This document shows positions 25,275 to 34,032 of a DNA stretch of 64,000 nt, in pieces. Source of the stretch: AG25 sp035604455 (GTDB lineage: Bacteria > Gemmatimonadota > Gemmatimonadetes > Gemmatimonadales > GWC2-71-9); assembly GCA_035604455.1 (NCBI GenBank), contig DATNIM010000042.1:72221-136220 (forward strand). The letters run 5' to 3'. The notes under the pieces are model-generated. The model was not told where the DNA came from and did no database searches. It was given only the letters and a program-made list of their open reading frames with translations. A program made the position numbers and the translations under genes. Each line of letters begins with the position of its first letter. Position 1 is the stretch's first letter.

Positions 25275-27644
25275 TTAGCGCAGTTGTAAGCTGTTGAATA
25301 GTAATGGGTAAGACGCGAGGCTCTGGCCACGGTAGAGCGGCCTGAACCCAAACAACACGACTCGACCGTTTCCCAAATGAACGTCTACGAGGGCCGCGCG
25401 ACCCGCCACCTTCTCAGGGTGCAGCACCCAGCCCGACCGGAGGACCCGGGCGGGGTCGCTCGGATAACGGGCGACGACGCGCGCAGCGCTCGAGTCTAGC
25501 ACGTCGAACGCGGGGCCGTTCTCGAACCACGCGATGCAATCGTCCCCGAGTCCTCGCGCCACCGGGTCGCTTGCGTCGAGCTCGATCCGGAAGATCGAGC
25601 CGGGCGCGTAGAACTCGTCGTCCGGGACGCCTTCGAGCACGTTCCGCACCGGGAGCAGGAGCTGCTCGACGGCGAAGCGCGAGGCGTCGTTCAGCGCGAT
25701 GAGCGTCCCGCCCGCCTCGACGAACTTTCGCAACTCCGCCACGCCTTCGGCTCCCACGCCCCGCGCGTAGGGGGCCGGGTAGATGTGCGGCAGTCCGTTC
25801 ATGATCTCGATCGGCGCTTGGTCGGGCAGCACGATCGCGTCGAAACTGTCCTTCAGCTTCCCGGCCCTGATCGTCGAATCGACGAGCGACGTGTAGGGGA
25901 TCTTCCATGTGTCGAAGACCCAGCGGGTCCACCCCTCGTCGAGCGGCGCCCCATAAGACCGGTAGACCCCGACCCGCGGCGCTTCGCCGGCGCCGAATCC
26001 GGGGTAGCTCGGCACGACGCGCGGCGGGTCGACCGGCCCAGACAGCGCCACGCGAATCGATTCGGGCGCGGGTGTCACGGAAACCCCGAGCAGGAGCGGG
26101 AGCGTGTGCGCAGTCACGTCGTAGGGGGGCTGCGGCGGCCCGCCCGGATAGAGCAGCCGGTCGGGATAGTGCTGGGCTTCGAGCAGCGTCTTGGCGAACG
26201 CAGCATAGGGCTGACGGAGCACGACGACGTAGGTGCCGCTCGGGAAGTGCTGTGAGCCGACGGTGAAAGCGTCGCGTGCCGTGCGGACTTCGACCTGGCC
26301 GCGGTGCAGGATTCCAAGCAGGGTGGCGAGTGCGACGCTGTCCTGGTGCGGGCGGGGAATGACGAAGGCATAGGGCCAGTTGTGCCAGCCGCGGACCGCG
26401 CGCGAGCCCACGGCCTCGAAATTCTCAAGCCACCGGTCGCGGTAGCGGGCGGCGTTTTCGAGCAGCGCAAAGGCGGCGCTCGTCTCGTAGCTCACGATGT
26501 CCCGCAGTGTCCAGCGCCCTCCGGGCCACGGCGCCGTGAAGTTCCAGGACCGCTCGCGCGGGTTGTAGCCGCGCTCCCGTGTCGCAAGCTCGTCGAACGG
26601 CACATCGACCGGCGAGGCGAGGTTCGCGCCCGCCGCCTCGGCCAGGATCCGCACGGCGCCGTGGTAGTGCTCGTAGGCCCGAGCCGGGGTCCATGCGTCG
26701 TAGCTCGAGTTGACCGAGATGCCCGTCTTGCCTTCCCCCTCGAGCTGCCAGGCGATGGACGTGCCCAGCGCGTTGTCCCCGTCCACGAGGAGCGGATCGA
26801 CGTTGGGATCGATGGGGTCGAGATAGGGCGGGACGAACAGGCGCGAGCCGTCCGTCATCTGCTGGTGCAGATCCATGGCGATCGCGGGATGCCAGACGCC
26901 GTAGACCGAGTCGACCGTCAGCTGCGTCTCCACCTGCGTGAAGGCGTACCAGTCGCGGTTGTTGTCGTGGCCGACGTAATGATGGTAGAGCTCGGGCGGC
27001 TGCGTCCCCTCGGCCGGGGTGCCGAGCGTGCGGTCGTACCACTTTGTGACGATGGTGACGCCGTCCGGGTTCAGCGACGGCACCAGAATAAGGATCACGT
27101 TGTCGAGCACGGCGCGTGTCGAAGCACTCGTGTCCGTCGCGAGCCGATAGGCGAGCGATACGGGCACCAAGTTGGTGCCGACCTCGGTCGAGTGGATTCC
27201 GCCGGTGATGAGCACGATCGCCCGCCCGGTGCGGACCGCGCTCACCGCGTCGGCGGCCGTGCGGAGCATCCGAGGGTCCGCAAGCGCCGCGTTCAGTTTC
27301 CGATAGGTCCCGAGGCGCTTTAGGTTCGCCGGGCTCGAGATCACGAGCGCGATGAACGGTGCGCCGAGCGTCGTCTTCCCGAGCTCGCGATAGAGGACCC
27401 GGTCGCTCGCCTTGGCCAGGGCCGAGTAGTAGCGGACGAGCGTGGGCCAGTCGGCAAGCCGGCGGTCGTCGCCGGGGTCGAATCCGAGGATCGAGTGCGG
27501 CGATGGGATCGCGTGCGTCGCCGAGCGCGGCGTCGCATGCGATGGGTGCTGCGCGAGCGCTTGCGTCCCGCCGAGCACGAGAAGACCGGCAAGGGCGGCC
27601 GCAGCGCAGGCAGGCGTCGTTCGACGCAAGCGGGCGACGGGCAC
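25275..27644 (-). CDS. Secreted M14 family zinc carboxypeptidase
   Basis: 789 residues from GTG 27644, which lies 19 nt after the OmpA stop. The N-terminus is a signal peptide (LRRTTPACAAAALAGLLVLGGTQALAQ). The M14 zinc site is seen: HxxE in ITGGIHSTEVG, followed by VPSLNPDGV, the conserved HDNNRDWYAFTQ, and the third His in IAMDLHQQM. A likely catalytic Glu is in VSYETSAA. The long C-terminal region (about 430-789) contains GATase-like beta segments (VGVYRSYGAPLDEGWTRW; DAIVLPDQAP; FVEAGGTLIALNDASRF), as in many large extracellular M14 proteins. It probably digests exported peptides or murein fragments. In an operon-like run after OmpA. Confidence 0.9.
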   Translation of the reverse strand: MPVARLRRTTPACAAAALAGLLVLGGTQALAQHPSHATPRSATHAIPSPHSILGFDPGDDRRLADWPTLVRYYSALAKASDRVLYRELGKTTLGAPFIALVISSPANLKRLGTYRKLNAALADPRMLRTAADAVSAVRTGRAIVLITGGIHSTEVGTNLVPVSLAYRLATDTSASTRAVLDNVILILVPSLNPDGVTIVTKWYDRTLGTPAEGTQPPELYHHYVGHDNNRDWYAFTQVETQLTVDSVYGVWHPAIAMDLHQQMTDGSRLFVPPYLDPIDPNVDPLLVDGDNALGTSIAWQLEGEGKTGISVNSSYDAWTPARAYEHYHGAVRILAEAAGANLASPVDVPFDELATRERGYNPRERSWNFTAPWPGGRWTLRDIVSYETSAAFALLENAARYRDRWLENFEAVGSRAVRGWHNWPYAFVIPRPHQDSVALATLLGILHRGQVEVRTARDAFTVGSQHFPSGTYVVVLRQPYAAFAKTLLEAQHYPDRLLYPGGPPQPPYDVTAHTLPLLLGVSVTPAPESIRVALSGPVDPPRVVPSYPGFGAGEAPRVGVYRSYGAPLDEGWTRWVFDTWKIPYTSLVDSTIRAGKLKDSFDAIVLPDQAPIEIMNGLPHIYPAPYARGVGAEGVAELRKFVEAGGTLIALNDASRFAVEQLLLPVRNVLEGVPDDEFYAPGSIFRIELDASDPVARGLGDDCIAWFENGPAFDVLDSSAARVVARYPSDPARVLRSGWVLHPEKVAGRAALVDVHLGNGRVVLFGFRPLYRGQSLASYPLLFNSLQLR

Positions 27645-27663
27645 GAAGCTGCTGCTCTGCGAC

Positions 27664-28959
27664 CTAGTTGAGGCGGTGCAGTTCCACGCGGCGATTCGCC
27701 GCCCGGCCAGTGGCCGTCGTGTTCGGAGCGATCGGATTCGCCGACCCATACCCCTTCACCGTTAGCCGGTCCGCACTGACGCCCTTTTTCACGAGATACG
27801 CCTTCACGGCGGCGGCACGCAGGCGGGACAGGCGGATGTTGTGCCCCGTGGGGCCCAGGTTGTCAGTGTAGCCTGCCACCTCCACGCGCATATCCGGCGT
27901 CGCGATCAGCATGTCCGCGATCTGATCGAGTGTGGTGGCGGATTCGGGCGTCAGCACGGCGTGCTCGTTTTCGAACGTGATCCCTGAAGCGACCACGTTG
28001 GCGGGTGGCGGGGCTGGCGGAGGCGCCGTGACCGCGGGAGGCGGTGGTGCTGGCGCTGGTGCTGGCGGTGGCGGCGCCGGGGGCGGCGGTAGAGGAGCTG
28101 GCTGCTCGGGCGGCGGAGGTGGCGCGGCTGGCGCCACGAGCTCAGCCGGCGCGACCGGGCATCCGAGCGAGTCGACCGGCGTCCCGACCGGCACGCCCGT
28201 GCAGCGCGGCGGTGCAGCTTCAGGTGGCGGAGGTGGCGGCGGAGTTGGTGGAGGCGGTGTCGACTCTGCCATCGCCGGGGGCTGTGCGGGAGCGGGCGGC
28301 GGTGTATCGACCGGTTGCGGAGCGGGCGCGGGCGGGGGCGTGTCGACCGGAGCCGCGGGTGGAGCCGCCGCGACCGGCGGGAGCGGCTGCGGGGGTGCCG
28401 GCGTGGGCGGGGTGGCCTTGGGCGCGCCTCTGGCGAAGATCGCGAGACCGGCCGTCGCTACGATGTGCACCGGGGACTTCGTCCCGAATGTCGACGTGGT
28501 CGACGGGGTGTAGATCGCGCCCCCCTCGAAGCGCAGCGCGACGTGGTCCGACAGGAACAACCGGTCGCCGATCGCGCCGTGGATGCCGCCGTCCGTGAAC
28601 TGATAGGGCGGCTGCGTGCCGAAATCGAGGATCGAATACCCGCCGAGCACGTACAGCATGTCGTGCTCGCCGTGCACGAGGTTCAGGTTCAAGCTGGCGC
28701 CGCCGATGAGCGGCTGCATCGTGGCGCCGGTGCTCGGGACCGTGTAGGACTGCTGGAACAAGACGTCCACTTCGAGCCCGATCGCGTCGCTGAACAGGTA
28801 GCCCAGCCGGGCCCCCGCGCCCGCCCAGCTGCCCAGTCCGAAGGAAGCGTCGTACTTGGTGTAGGAGCCGAAGAGGCCGAACTCGTACTCGTGGCCGTGC
28901 TGGGCCGCGAGACTCGCGGAGCCGAGCGCTGCCATTCCCACGAGCCACACCACGCGCAT
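27664..28959 (-). CDS. OmpA family outer-membrane protein with Pro/Ala linker
   Basis: 431 residues. A signal peptide ends at SLAAQ. An N-terminal beta-barrel-like domain (about 20-180) has alternating aromatic strands (YEFGLFGSYTKYD; YVLGGYSILDF; GDRLFLSDHVALRFEGG). A long linker of about 140 residues is almost pure Pro/Ala/Val. It is broken by RCTGVPVGTPVDSLGCP, whose two cysteines could form a disulphide loop of the thrombospondin-type-3 kind. The C-terminal OmpA domain (about 320-431) has the peptidoglycan-binding signature VEVAGYTDNLGPTGHNIRLSRLRAAAV and ANRRVELH. It anchors the outer membrane to murein. GGGGGA lies 4 nt before the ATG. Confidence 0.93.
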   Translation of the reverse strand: MRVVWLVGMAALGSASLAAQHGHEYEFGLFGSYTKYDASFGLGSWAGAGARLGYLFSDAIGLEVDVLFQQSYTVPSTGATMQPLIGGASLNLNLVHGEHDMLYVLGGYSILDFGTQPPYQFTDGGIHGAIGDRLFLSDHVALRFEGGAIYTPSTTSTFGTKSPVHIVATAGLAIFARGAPKATPPTPAPPQPLPPVAAAPPAAPVDTPPPAPAPQPVDTPPPAPAQPPAMAESTPPPPTPPPPPPPEAAPPRCTGVPVGTPVDSLGCPVAPAELVAPAAPPPPPEQPAPLPPPPAPPPPAPAPAPPPPAVTAPPPAPPPANVVASGITFENEHAVLTPESATTLDQIADMLIATPDMRVEVAGYTDNLGPTGHNIRLSRLRAAAVKAYLVKKGVSADRLTVKGYGSANPIAPNTTATGRAANRRVELHRLN

Positions 28960-29012
28960 ACGTCCCCCGGGCTTTAGCGACGGCCTAGGGTAATGAATTG
29001 GTTCTGGCGGCG

Positions 29013-31112
29013 CTACAGGTGGGCGTCGTTTCCCCGCACGGCCCGCACGGCCGTGCCGAGTTCATGGGCGAGCACGGCGAGCTCTCGGGTCGCGCGTCCT
29101 AGCGTTTCCGCGGCGGCTTCCCGCTCGGCGGCCGCCGCCTGTACGCTCTCAGCGGCGTCGGTGGCGGTGCGCAGCCGCTCGCGTCCCTCCTCGAGGGGCC
29201 GGGCGAGTCCTCGGGCGAGGTCGTTCAGGGCCCGCGCGAGCTCGGCCACCCGCTTGCCCGCCCGGGCGGTCGTCGCCGCGGCTTCCGACAAGCGGTCGAG
29301 GTCCGTCACCCAGCCCGCCGATCCACGAACGACGTTGCTCAAGTCGGTGCGAATCCGCTCGAGGAGCTGCACGGCCCGGTCGAGCGCCCGCCTCGTGTCC
29401 TGAGCCGAGCGGCCGACATTGCGGGCCTCGCGGCCGCTCTGTTCGGCGAGCTTGTGGACCTCATCCGCCACGACGGCGAAGCCGCGGCCGTGGACCCCGG
29501 CCCGCGCGGCCTCGATCGTGGCGTTTAAGGCGAGCAGGTTCGTCTGGTTGGCGATGAACCCGATGGTCTCGGAAAACCGCGCGACCTCCTCGGCCGCGTC
29601 CCGGAGCCGGCGGACCTCGGTGGCGCTCTCGTCGGCCGTGACGCCCAAGTCCGTGAGCTGGCGTACGGCGCCCTGCGTTTCATCGCGGACCTTGTTCACC
29701 GTCTCCTCCATCTGCGTGCCGCCGCCGCGGGCTTCCTCGCCGGCCGCGGCGATCACGATCGCGCTGTCCGCGACCCGCGCGGCCTCGCCCTTGGCCGCCT
29801 CGACCAAGCCCGCCGTGGCCGTGGCATTCTCGGTCGCGTGCTGTGCCGCCGTCGTGACGGTCGCGAGTGCTGCGTGGACCCGCTCCGCGGTCGCAGTGAG
29901 GTTCTGGATGGAAGTGGCGGCGCGGTCCGAGGCACCGAGGATAGGCGCCACGGTCCGCTCGAGCGTGAGGAGGGCCGCGACCTCGGGCGCGAGGCGGTTC
30001 AGCGCCGCCCCGTCCACCTGCTGGTAGACGCCGTGCGCCGCATGCCTGAGGCTCCAGATGCCCACGAGCTCGTCTTGTTGGTACAGCGGGAGGATCAGAG
30101 CCGATCCCACGGGCCGCTCGCCGGGAAGCCCGAGCACCTCGCGGCGCGGAACGTCCGCTACGACGGGCTCCCGCCGCCGGGTCGCATCGCCCGCCATTCC
30201 CGCCGAGGCGTCCGACCGCGCGCCTTCGGTTCCCTCCGTATCGATCGCGACCACGAGCTCGTGCGTCGCGGGATCGTAGCGGGAGAGTCCCATGTCGTCG
30301 AACACGACCCGCTGTGCCGCGACCTTGCCCAACCGAGCGAAGGTGCGGGCCAGCCCGAGCCCGCCCGTGAACCCGAGTGCTGCGCGCCGGATTTCTTCGC
30401 CCTCGATACCGCGGCGCAGGAGGATAGCGGCGAGCGCCGTGCCCGCGGCGAGCGCGACGCCCGCGATCCCTGCGCTCTCCAGGTCCTGCTCCGTATAGGT
30501 GAACCGGAGCCACTCGACCGCTACGGCCGTCGACACGAGAGCCGTCGCCACCTCGGCGCGGGCCACGAGCCCGCGGTCGAGCACCGACCGCGTCGGCGCG
30601 AGTGCCCGCTCGGCGAAGAACGCTCCGTTCGCGAACGCCGGCAGCAGGAGCGCGATGAGGACGAGCGGTCCCACGTTCGCCCCTTCGAGCGCCGGGGCCC
30701 CGGTGGCGCCCCCCACGGCCGCATAGCAGAACGCCGCTGCGGCGGCGGCGATGGCGACGTAGCTCGCGTTCGAGAGCGCGGCCCGGGGCCCGAGGCCGCG
30801 GAACCAGAGATCTCCCGCCGCGACCCCCAGGGCGCTCACCAGCACGGCGTCGGACCAGCCGCTTGCGAGCGTGGCGTATAACGTGACGGCCAGGATGAGG
30901 GAGGAGAACCAGCCGCCCGCGAGCGGCGCGCCCGCGCGGCGGGTGACCGCGGCGGCGACGATGAGGAGGGCCGAGAGCCCCAAACTTGCGGCGTCAGTCG
31001 GACCGCGGGCCGCGGCGACCGTCGCGGCGAGGACGATGCCCCCGCCCACGATGCCCGCCACCACGGCGAGCACGGCGTCCGGTCCGAGGCGCGTGGGCTG
31101 AGGAGGGTTCAT
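29013..31112 (-). CDS. Methyl-accepting chemotaxis protein with multi-TM N-terminus
   Basis: 699 residues. The first ~230 contain about seven hydrophobic segments, so the sensor is an integral membrane domain rather than the usual periplasmic loop. A GAF-like domain follows (about 250-390: VVFDDMGLSRYDPATHELVVAID, ALILPLYQQDELVGIWSLRH). The C-terminal signalling domain has the near-invariant hairpin tip around IGFIANQTNLLALNATIEAA and GRGFAVVADEVHKLAEQSG. It should bind CheA/CheW in the cytoplasm. No che gene is adjacent. The ATG at 31112 precedes the first helix; its upstream region is shared divergently with the selenoprotein gene. Confidence 0.9.
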   Translation of the reverse strand: MNPPQPTRLGPDAVLAVVAGIVGGGIVLAATVAAARGPTDAASLGLSALLIVAAAVTRRAGAPLAGGWFSSLILAVTLYATLASGWSDAVLVSALGVAAGDLWFRGLGPRAALSNASYVAIAAAAAAFCYAAVGGATGAPALEGANVGPLVLIALLLPAFANGAFFAERALAPTRSVLDRGLVARAEVATALVSTAVAVEWLRFTYTEQDLESAGIAGVALAAGTALAAILLRRGIEGEEIRRAALGFTGGLGLARTFARLGKVAAQRVVFDDMGLSRYDPATHELVVAIDTEGTEGARSDASAGMAGDATRRREPVVADVPRREVLGLPGERPVGSALILPLYQQDELVGIWSLRHAAHGVYQQVDGAALNRLAPEVAALLTLERTVAPILGASDRAATSIQNLTATAERVHAALATVTTAAQHATENATATAGLVEAAKGEAARVADSAIVIAAAGEEARGGGTQMEETVNKVRDETQGAVRQLTDLGVTADESATEVRRLRDAAEEVARFSETIGFIANQTNLLALNATIEAARAGVHGRGFAVVADEVHKLAEQSGREARNVGRSAQDTRRALDRAVQLLERIRTDLSNVVRGSAGWVTDLDRLSEAAATTARAGKRVAELARALNDLARGLARPLEEGRERLRTATDAAESVQAAAAEREAAAETLGRATRELAVLAHELGTAVRAVRGNDAHL

Positions 31113-31170
31113 CCCGGTCGGGTGCGAATGCGGCAAGCTCAGACGTGTGGCGCCGCGTGTCAAGCGCGAC

Positions 31171-31183
31171 TATCCTACTCATC
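31171..31183 (+). promoter_or_regulatory. Leaderless-type -10 box of selW-like gene
   Basis: TATCCT at 31171-31176 followed by seven bases and the ATG. No Shine-Dalgarno sequence lies between, and the -35 region is poor. The same TAnnnT spacing is seen at several other starts in this window. Experimentally untested. Confidence 0.45.
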
Positions 31184-31417
31184 ATGCGGGTCACGATCGA
31201 ATACTGCGTAGTTTGAAACTACGAGCCCCGGGCCGCCGGTCTGGCGGCCGAGATCCGAAAGAAGTACACGCACGCGGAAGTGAAGCTCATCGAGTCGTCC
31301 GGCGGCGTGTTCGAAGTCGAGGTCGATGGCCGTCGCGTCTTTTCGAAGAAAGCGCTGGGGCGGCATGCGCACGCCGGTGAAGTGCTGCAGCTGATCGACC
31401 AGCAGATGGTCCGCTGA
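31184..31417 (+). CDS. SelW/Rdx-family selenoprotein (in-frame TGA = Sec11)
   Basis: 77 residues when TGA at 31214-31216 is read as selenocysteine. The N-terminus reads MRVTIEYCVV, then Sec, then NYEPRAAGLAAEIRKKY, giving the family redox motif CxxU followed by the NYxPRA segment of SelW/Rdx proteins. Downstream are the other family marks: VKLIESSGGVFEVEVDGRRVFSKK and a GRHAHAGEVLQLID helix. Homologues place Cys or Sec at this position of a thioredoxin-like fold and act as small thiol/selenol redox proteins. A bacterial SECIS hairpin lies 14 nt after the TGA. The true stop is also TGA (31415-31417). Conventional gene calling would stop at codon 11 and miss it. The DExH helicase follows on the same strand. 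Confidence 0.9.
31214..31249 (+). promoter_or_regulatory. Bacterial SECIS element with recoded UGA
   Basis: After the UGA (31214-31216) come 14 bases, then GGCCGCC (31231-31237), loop GGUCU (31238-31242) and GGCGGCC (31243-31249). The arms are perfectly complementary over 7 bp. The apical loop begins with GG and equals the GGUCU core known from the E. coli formate dehydrogenase SECIS. The 21-nt distance from UGA to loop is within the normal bacterial range. It lies inside the coding sequence, as bacterial SECIS elements must. Confidence 0.88.
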
Positions 31418-31494
31418 GCTCCCGCTCAGCGCGCGACCACTCTCTCCCTCCCGATCCCGAGGCTTTCCGCGCCGCCGAGCCCGCGAGCGGGCGG

Positions 31495-33963
31495 GTGATC
31501 GTCATCGCCCCCACGCGCGCGGCGTGCGAGACGATCGAGCTCGCGCTCGGTCTCAATCTCGACACGGTGCTCGAGCGGGAGCACGGCGCGGATATCCGGC
31601 GGCTCGCCGCGTCGGGGCTCGGGTTCGGGATCGTGGCGGGCACGGGCACCGGCAAGACGCTCGCCATCCGCCCCATCGCAGAGACCCTGCTCGGCAGCCC
31701 CTTGAAGGTCGGCGTCGTAAACAGAGAGCGGGAAGCGACCCCCGAGACTCCCACCTGGAACGTGGTGATCGTGACCACGGGTATCGCGCGACGCTGGTTT
31801 GAAGACGGCCTGATCACGCGCTGGGACACTCTGGTGGTGGATGAGATCCACCAGACCTCGGCCGAGCTCGAGCTCTGCCTCGCTCTCGGGAAACGGGCCC
31901 GGTGCCGCTTCATCTGGCTCTCGGCCACCGTGGACCCCAAGGTCTACGCCACCTACCTCGAATCGGCGGAAGTCCTCGAAACCCGGGCCTTTGACCCCGC
32001 CCTGGCCGCCTCGGTGAGCATCGTACCCAAGCGGCCCGCCGAATTCCTGGATGAGCGGTTCGTGCGAGGGGTGATTCGGGAGCGCCGGGGGGTGGCCGTC
32101 TTCGTACCTACCCGGGCCGAGGTAGAGCAACTGGCGAAGGAACTGGGTGACCGCTGGCAGGCCCTGACCACCGCGTTCTACCACGGGGGGGAGCCGATCC
32201 GGGTCATCCGACCCTTCCTGGACGGGGCCATGGGGCGTCCGTTCCTCCTCACGATGACGGCTGCCGGCCAATCGGCTTTGAACATCCGAGGCCTCGACAC
32301 CGTAGTCATTTACGATGCGCGCTACACCAACGTCGTCCAACGTGGCCAGAACGTGCTGACCCGCCTCTACCTCGGGGCCAACGAGATCCTCCAGATGGCC
32401 GGTCGGGTGCACGGCCGGGTCGAGGGCGGGGAAGTCTTCATTCTGACGGACCGGGACCTGGCTTTTGACGCGCTCCGGCCGGCGCCACCGGAATTCCAGC
32501 TTGCGGGGGACGCCGAGCGGGTCGCCATCACCTGCGCCGCCCTCGGGGTAGACGCGACCGAGTTGGACCTCCCCGTGCCGCTGGACCGGCGGGCTTACCG
32601 CTCGGCCGTGGCAATCCTCGCCGAGCGCGGGCTCGTCGAGGGCAAGCGGCTGACGACCTATGGCCGCGAAGTCGAGGCGATGCCCGTCGAGCGGCCCTGG
32701 GGAGAGCTCCTCTACCACGCGGACCCGGATCTCCTGCCCGCGGTGGCGGTCGCGGCGTGCGTCGAGTCGCTCCACCGCATGACCCGCGACGAGCGAAACC
32801 TCACCGGTCTCATCGTCCCCGGCTCGGATCATCTCACCGTCTACAACGTGTATGCCGAAGCCGTGAACCGGCACGGGTATGTGGGCGAGGTCTACGGTCT
32901 GTCACGCCACGTGTTCGGGGAGACGATCGACGGCTGGGCTGAGCACCGAGGGGTTTTGGTCAAGGTCGTCGAGGACGTGGCACTCGGCATGGCTTCCGTG
33001 TACCGCCAGATCGAGCGCCCCCTTCCCGCCACGCTCGCCTACGCAGACGACAAGATGCGCGGGGAGTTCGCGGACCTCGTGGCGAAGGTGATGCCGTTCG
33101 ACCTCGTGATTGATGAAGCAACGGCCGACGGCCGTGAGGCGCGGGTGAGCCGGAGCTCCGTCTGCGGCAGCTGGGGCGCGATTGCCGGCACCCTCCGCTA
33201 CTTCGCCGATCGCTTCGGGGTCGCACGCGCGAGCATCGAAGGCACGCAGTTGCCCGAGCACGCGATCCGTCGCTACGCGCGCCGTGGCGCGCCGCGGGTC
33301 AGCTACGAGGCCGGCCGGCGTCGGGCGGGACTCGTGTTGAGCTACGAGGTCACCTACTGGGGCTTCGTGCTCGAACGTGAGTCCGAGCCGCTCGCGAGCC
33401 CGTTTCCCGAGCAGCACGCGGCTGGCGCTCGGGCCGCGCTCGCGACGGCGCTGCGCGGCGGAGCCACGCTGCACCCCGATCAAACCCGCGTCCGGCGGGC
33501 CCTCGAGCGCCTGGACTTCTACTGGCGACGCTCGGGCGGGATGCTCGCAGCGGCGGACCCGGAGCGCGGCGCGGCCGCACTCGAAGCCGAGCTTGCCCAG
33601 GTGCACTCCTGGGACGAGTTCCTGAATACGAGACTCTCGATAGACGTAGACGGACTGATCTCCGCGCCCGCGCGGACCGCGCTCGACGAGCTGCCGGCCT
33701 CCGTGCACCTGCTCGGTGACCGGGTCCCGCTGTCCTACGAAGTCGAGCCGGCGGGGGGAGTCGTCCGCCTGAGACTCAAGGAGGGCCAGGCCCGCCGGCT
33801 CAAGGAACGAGATCTGCCGACGCTTGATCGCCCGGTGCGTTTCACTGTGCTTCGGGGAGCGAGGGAGGCCGTTCGGGCGGACGGGCTTGAGGATCTTCGC
33901 CGTCAACTGGCTGCCCTGCCGCAGGCCGAGCGGCGGGCGCGAGGAGGCCGCCGGCGGCGTTAA
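31495..33963 (+). CDS. DExH-box superfamily 2 helicase, HrpB-like
   Basis: 822 residues from GTG 31495. Walker A is GTGTGKT (49-55), the DEIH box is 116-119, and motif III is SAT (143-145). Motif VI lies in the QMAGRVHGRV segment near 300. The C-terminal region (about 600-800) ends with VPLSYEVEPAGGVVRLRLKEGQARRL, resembling the tail of HrpB-type helicases. It probably unwinds RNA or RNA-protein complexes with ATP. No Shine-Dalgarno is near the GTG, and the frame stays open and protein-like upstream (DHSLPPDPEAFRAAEPASGR) as far as a CTG at 31414 that overlaps the selW stop, so the true start may be non-canonical. Substrate unknown. Confidence 0.82.
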   Translation: MIVIAPTRAACETIELALGLNLDTVLEREHGADIRRLAASGLGFGIVAGTGTGKTLAIRPIAETLLGSPLKVGVVNREREATPETPTWNVVIVTTGIARRWFEDGLITRWDTLVVDEIHQTSAELELCLALGKRARCRFIWLSATVDPKVYATYLESAEVLETRAFDPALAASVSIVPKRPAEFLDERFVRGVIRERRGVAVFVPTRAEVEQLAKELGDRWQALTTAFYHGGEPIRVIRPFLDGAMGRPFLLTMTAAGQSALNIRGLDTVVIYDARYTNVVQRGQNVLTRLYLGANEILQMAGRVHGRVEGGEVFILTDRDLAFDALRPAPPEFQLAGDAERVAITCAALGVDATELDLPVPLDRRAYRSAVAILAERGLVEGKRLTTYGREVEAMPVERPWGELLYHADPDLLPAVAVAACVESLHRMTRDERNLTGLIVPGSDHLTVYNVYAEAVNRHGYVGEVYGLSRHVFGETIDGWAEHRGVLVKVVEDVALGMASVYRQIERPLPATLAYADDKMRGEFADLVAKVMPFDLVIDEATADGREARVSRSSVCGSWGAIAGTLRYFADRFGVARASIEGTQLPEHAIRRYARRGAPRVSYEAGRRRAGLVLSYEVTYWGFVLERESEPLASPFPEQHAAGARAALATALRGGATLHPDQTRVRRALERLDFYWRRSGGMLAAADPERGAAALEAELAQVHSWDEFLNTRLSIDVDGLISAPARTALDELPASVHLLGDRVPLSYEVEPAGGVVRLRLKEGQARRLKERDLPTLDRPVRFTVLRGAREAVRADGLEDLRRQLAALPQAERRARGGRRRR

Positions 33964-34032
33964 CACCGCCCCGCCTGGCGAGTCCCTACTCTGATACGAA
34001 CCTCGAACCCGAATGGGGTTGCTGAGACGCAT

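Noticed and set aside
28000..28430. Repetitive GC stretch as a CRISPR or tandem-repeat array
   Set aside because: It is the Pro/Ala-rich linker of the OmpA protein, read in frame on the minus strand, with irregular unit length.
31184..31216. Codon-11 TGA as evidence for a pseudogene or sequencing error
   Set aside because: The stop falls exactly at the redox residue of the family, the frame continues intact, and a SECIS-like hairpin follows. Chance placement is very unlikely.
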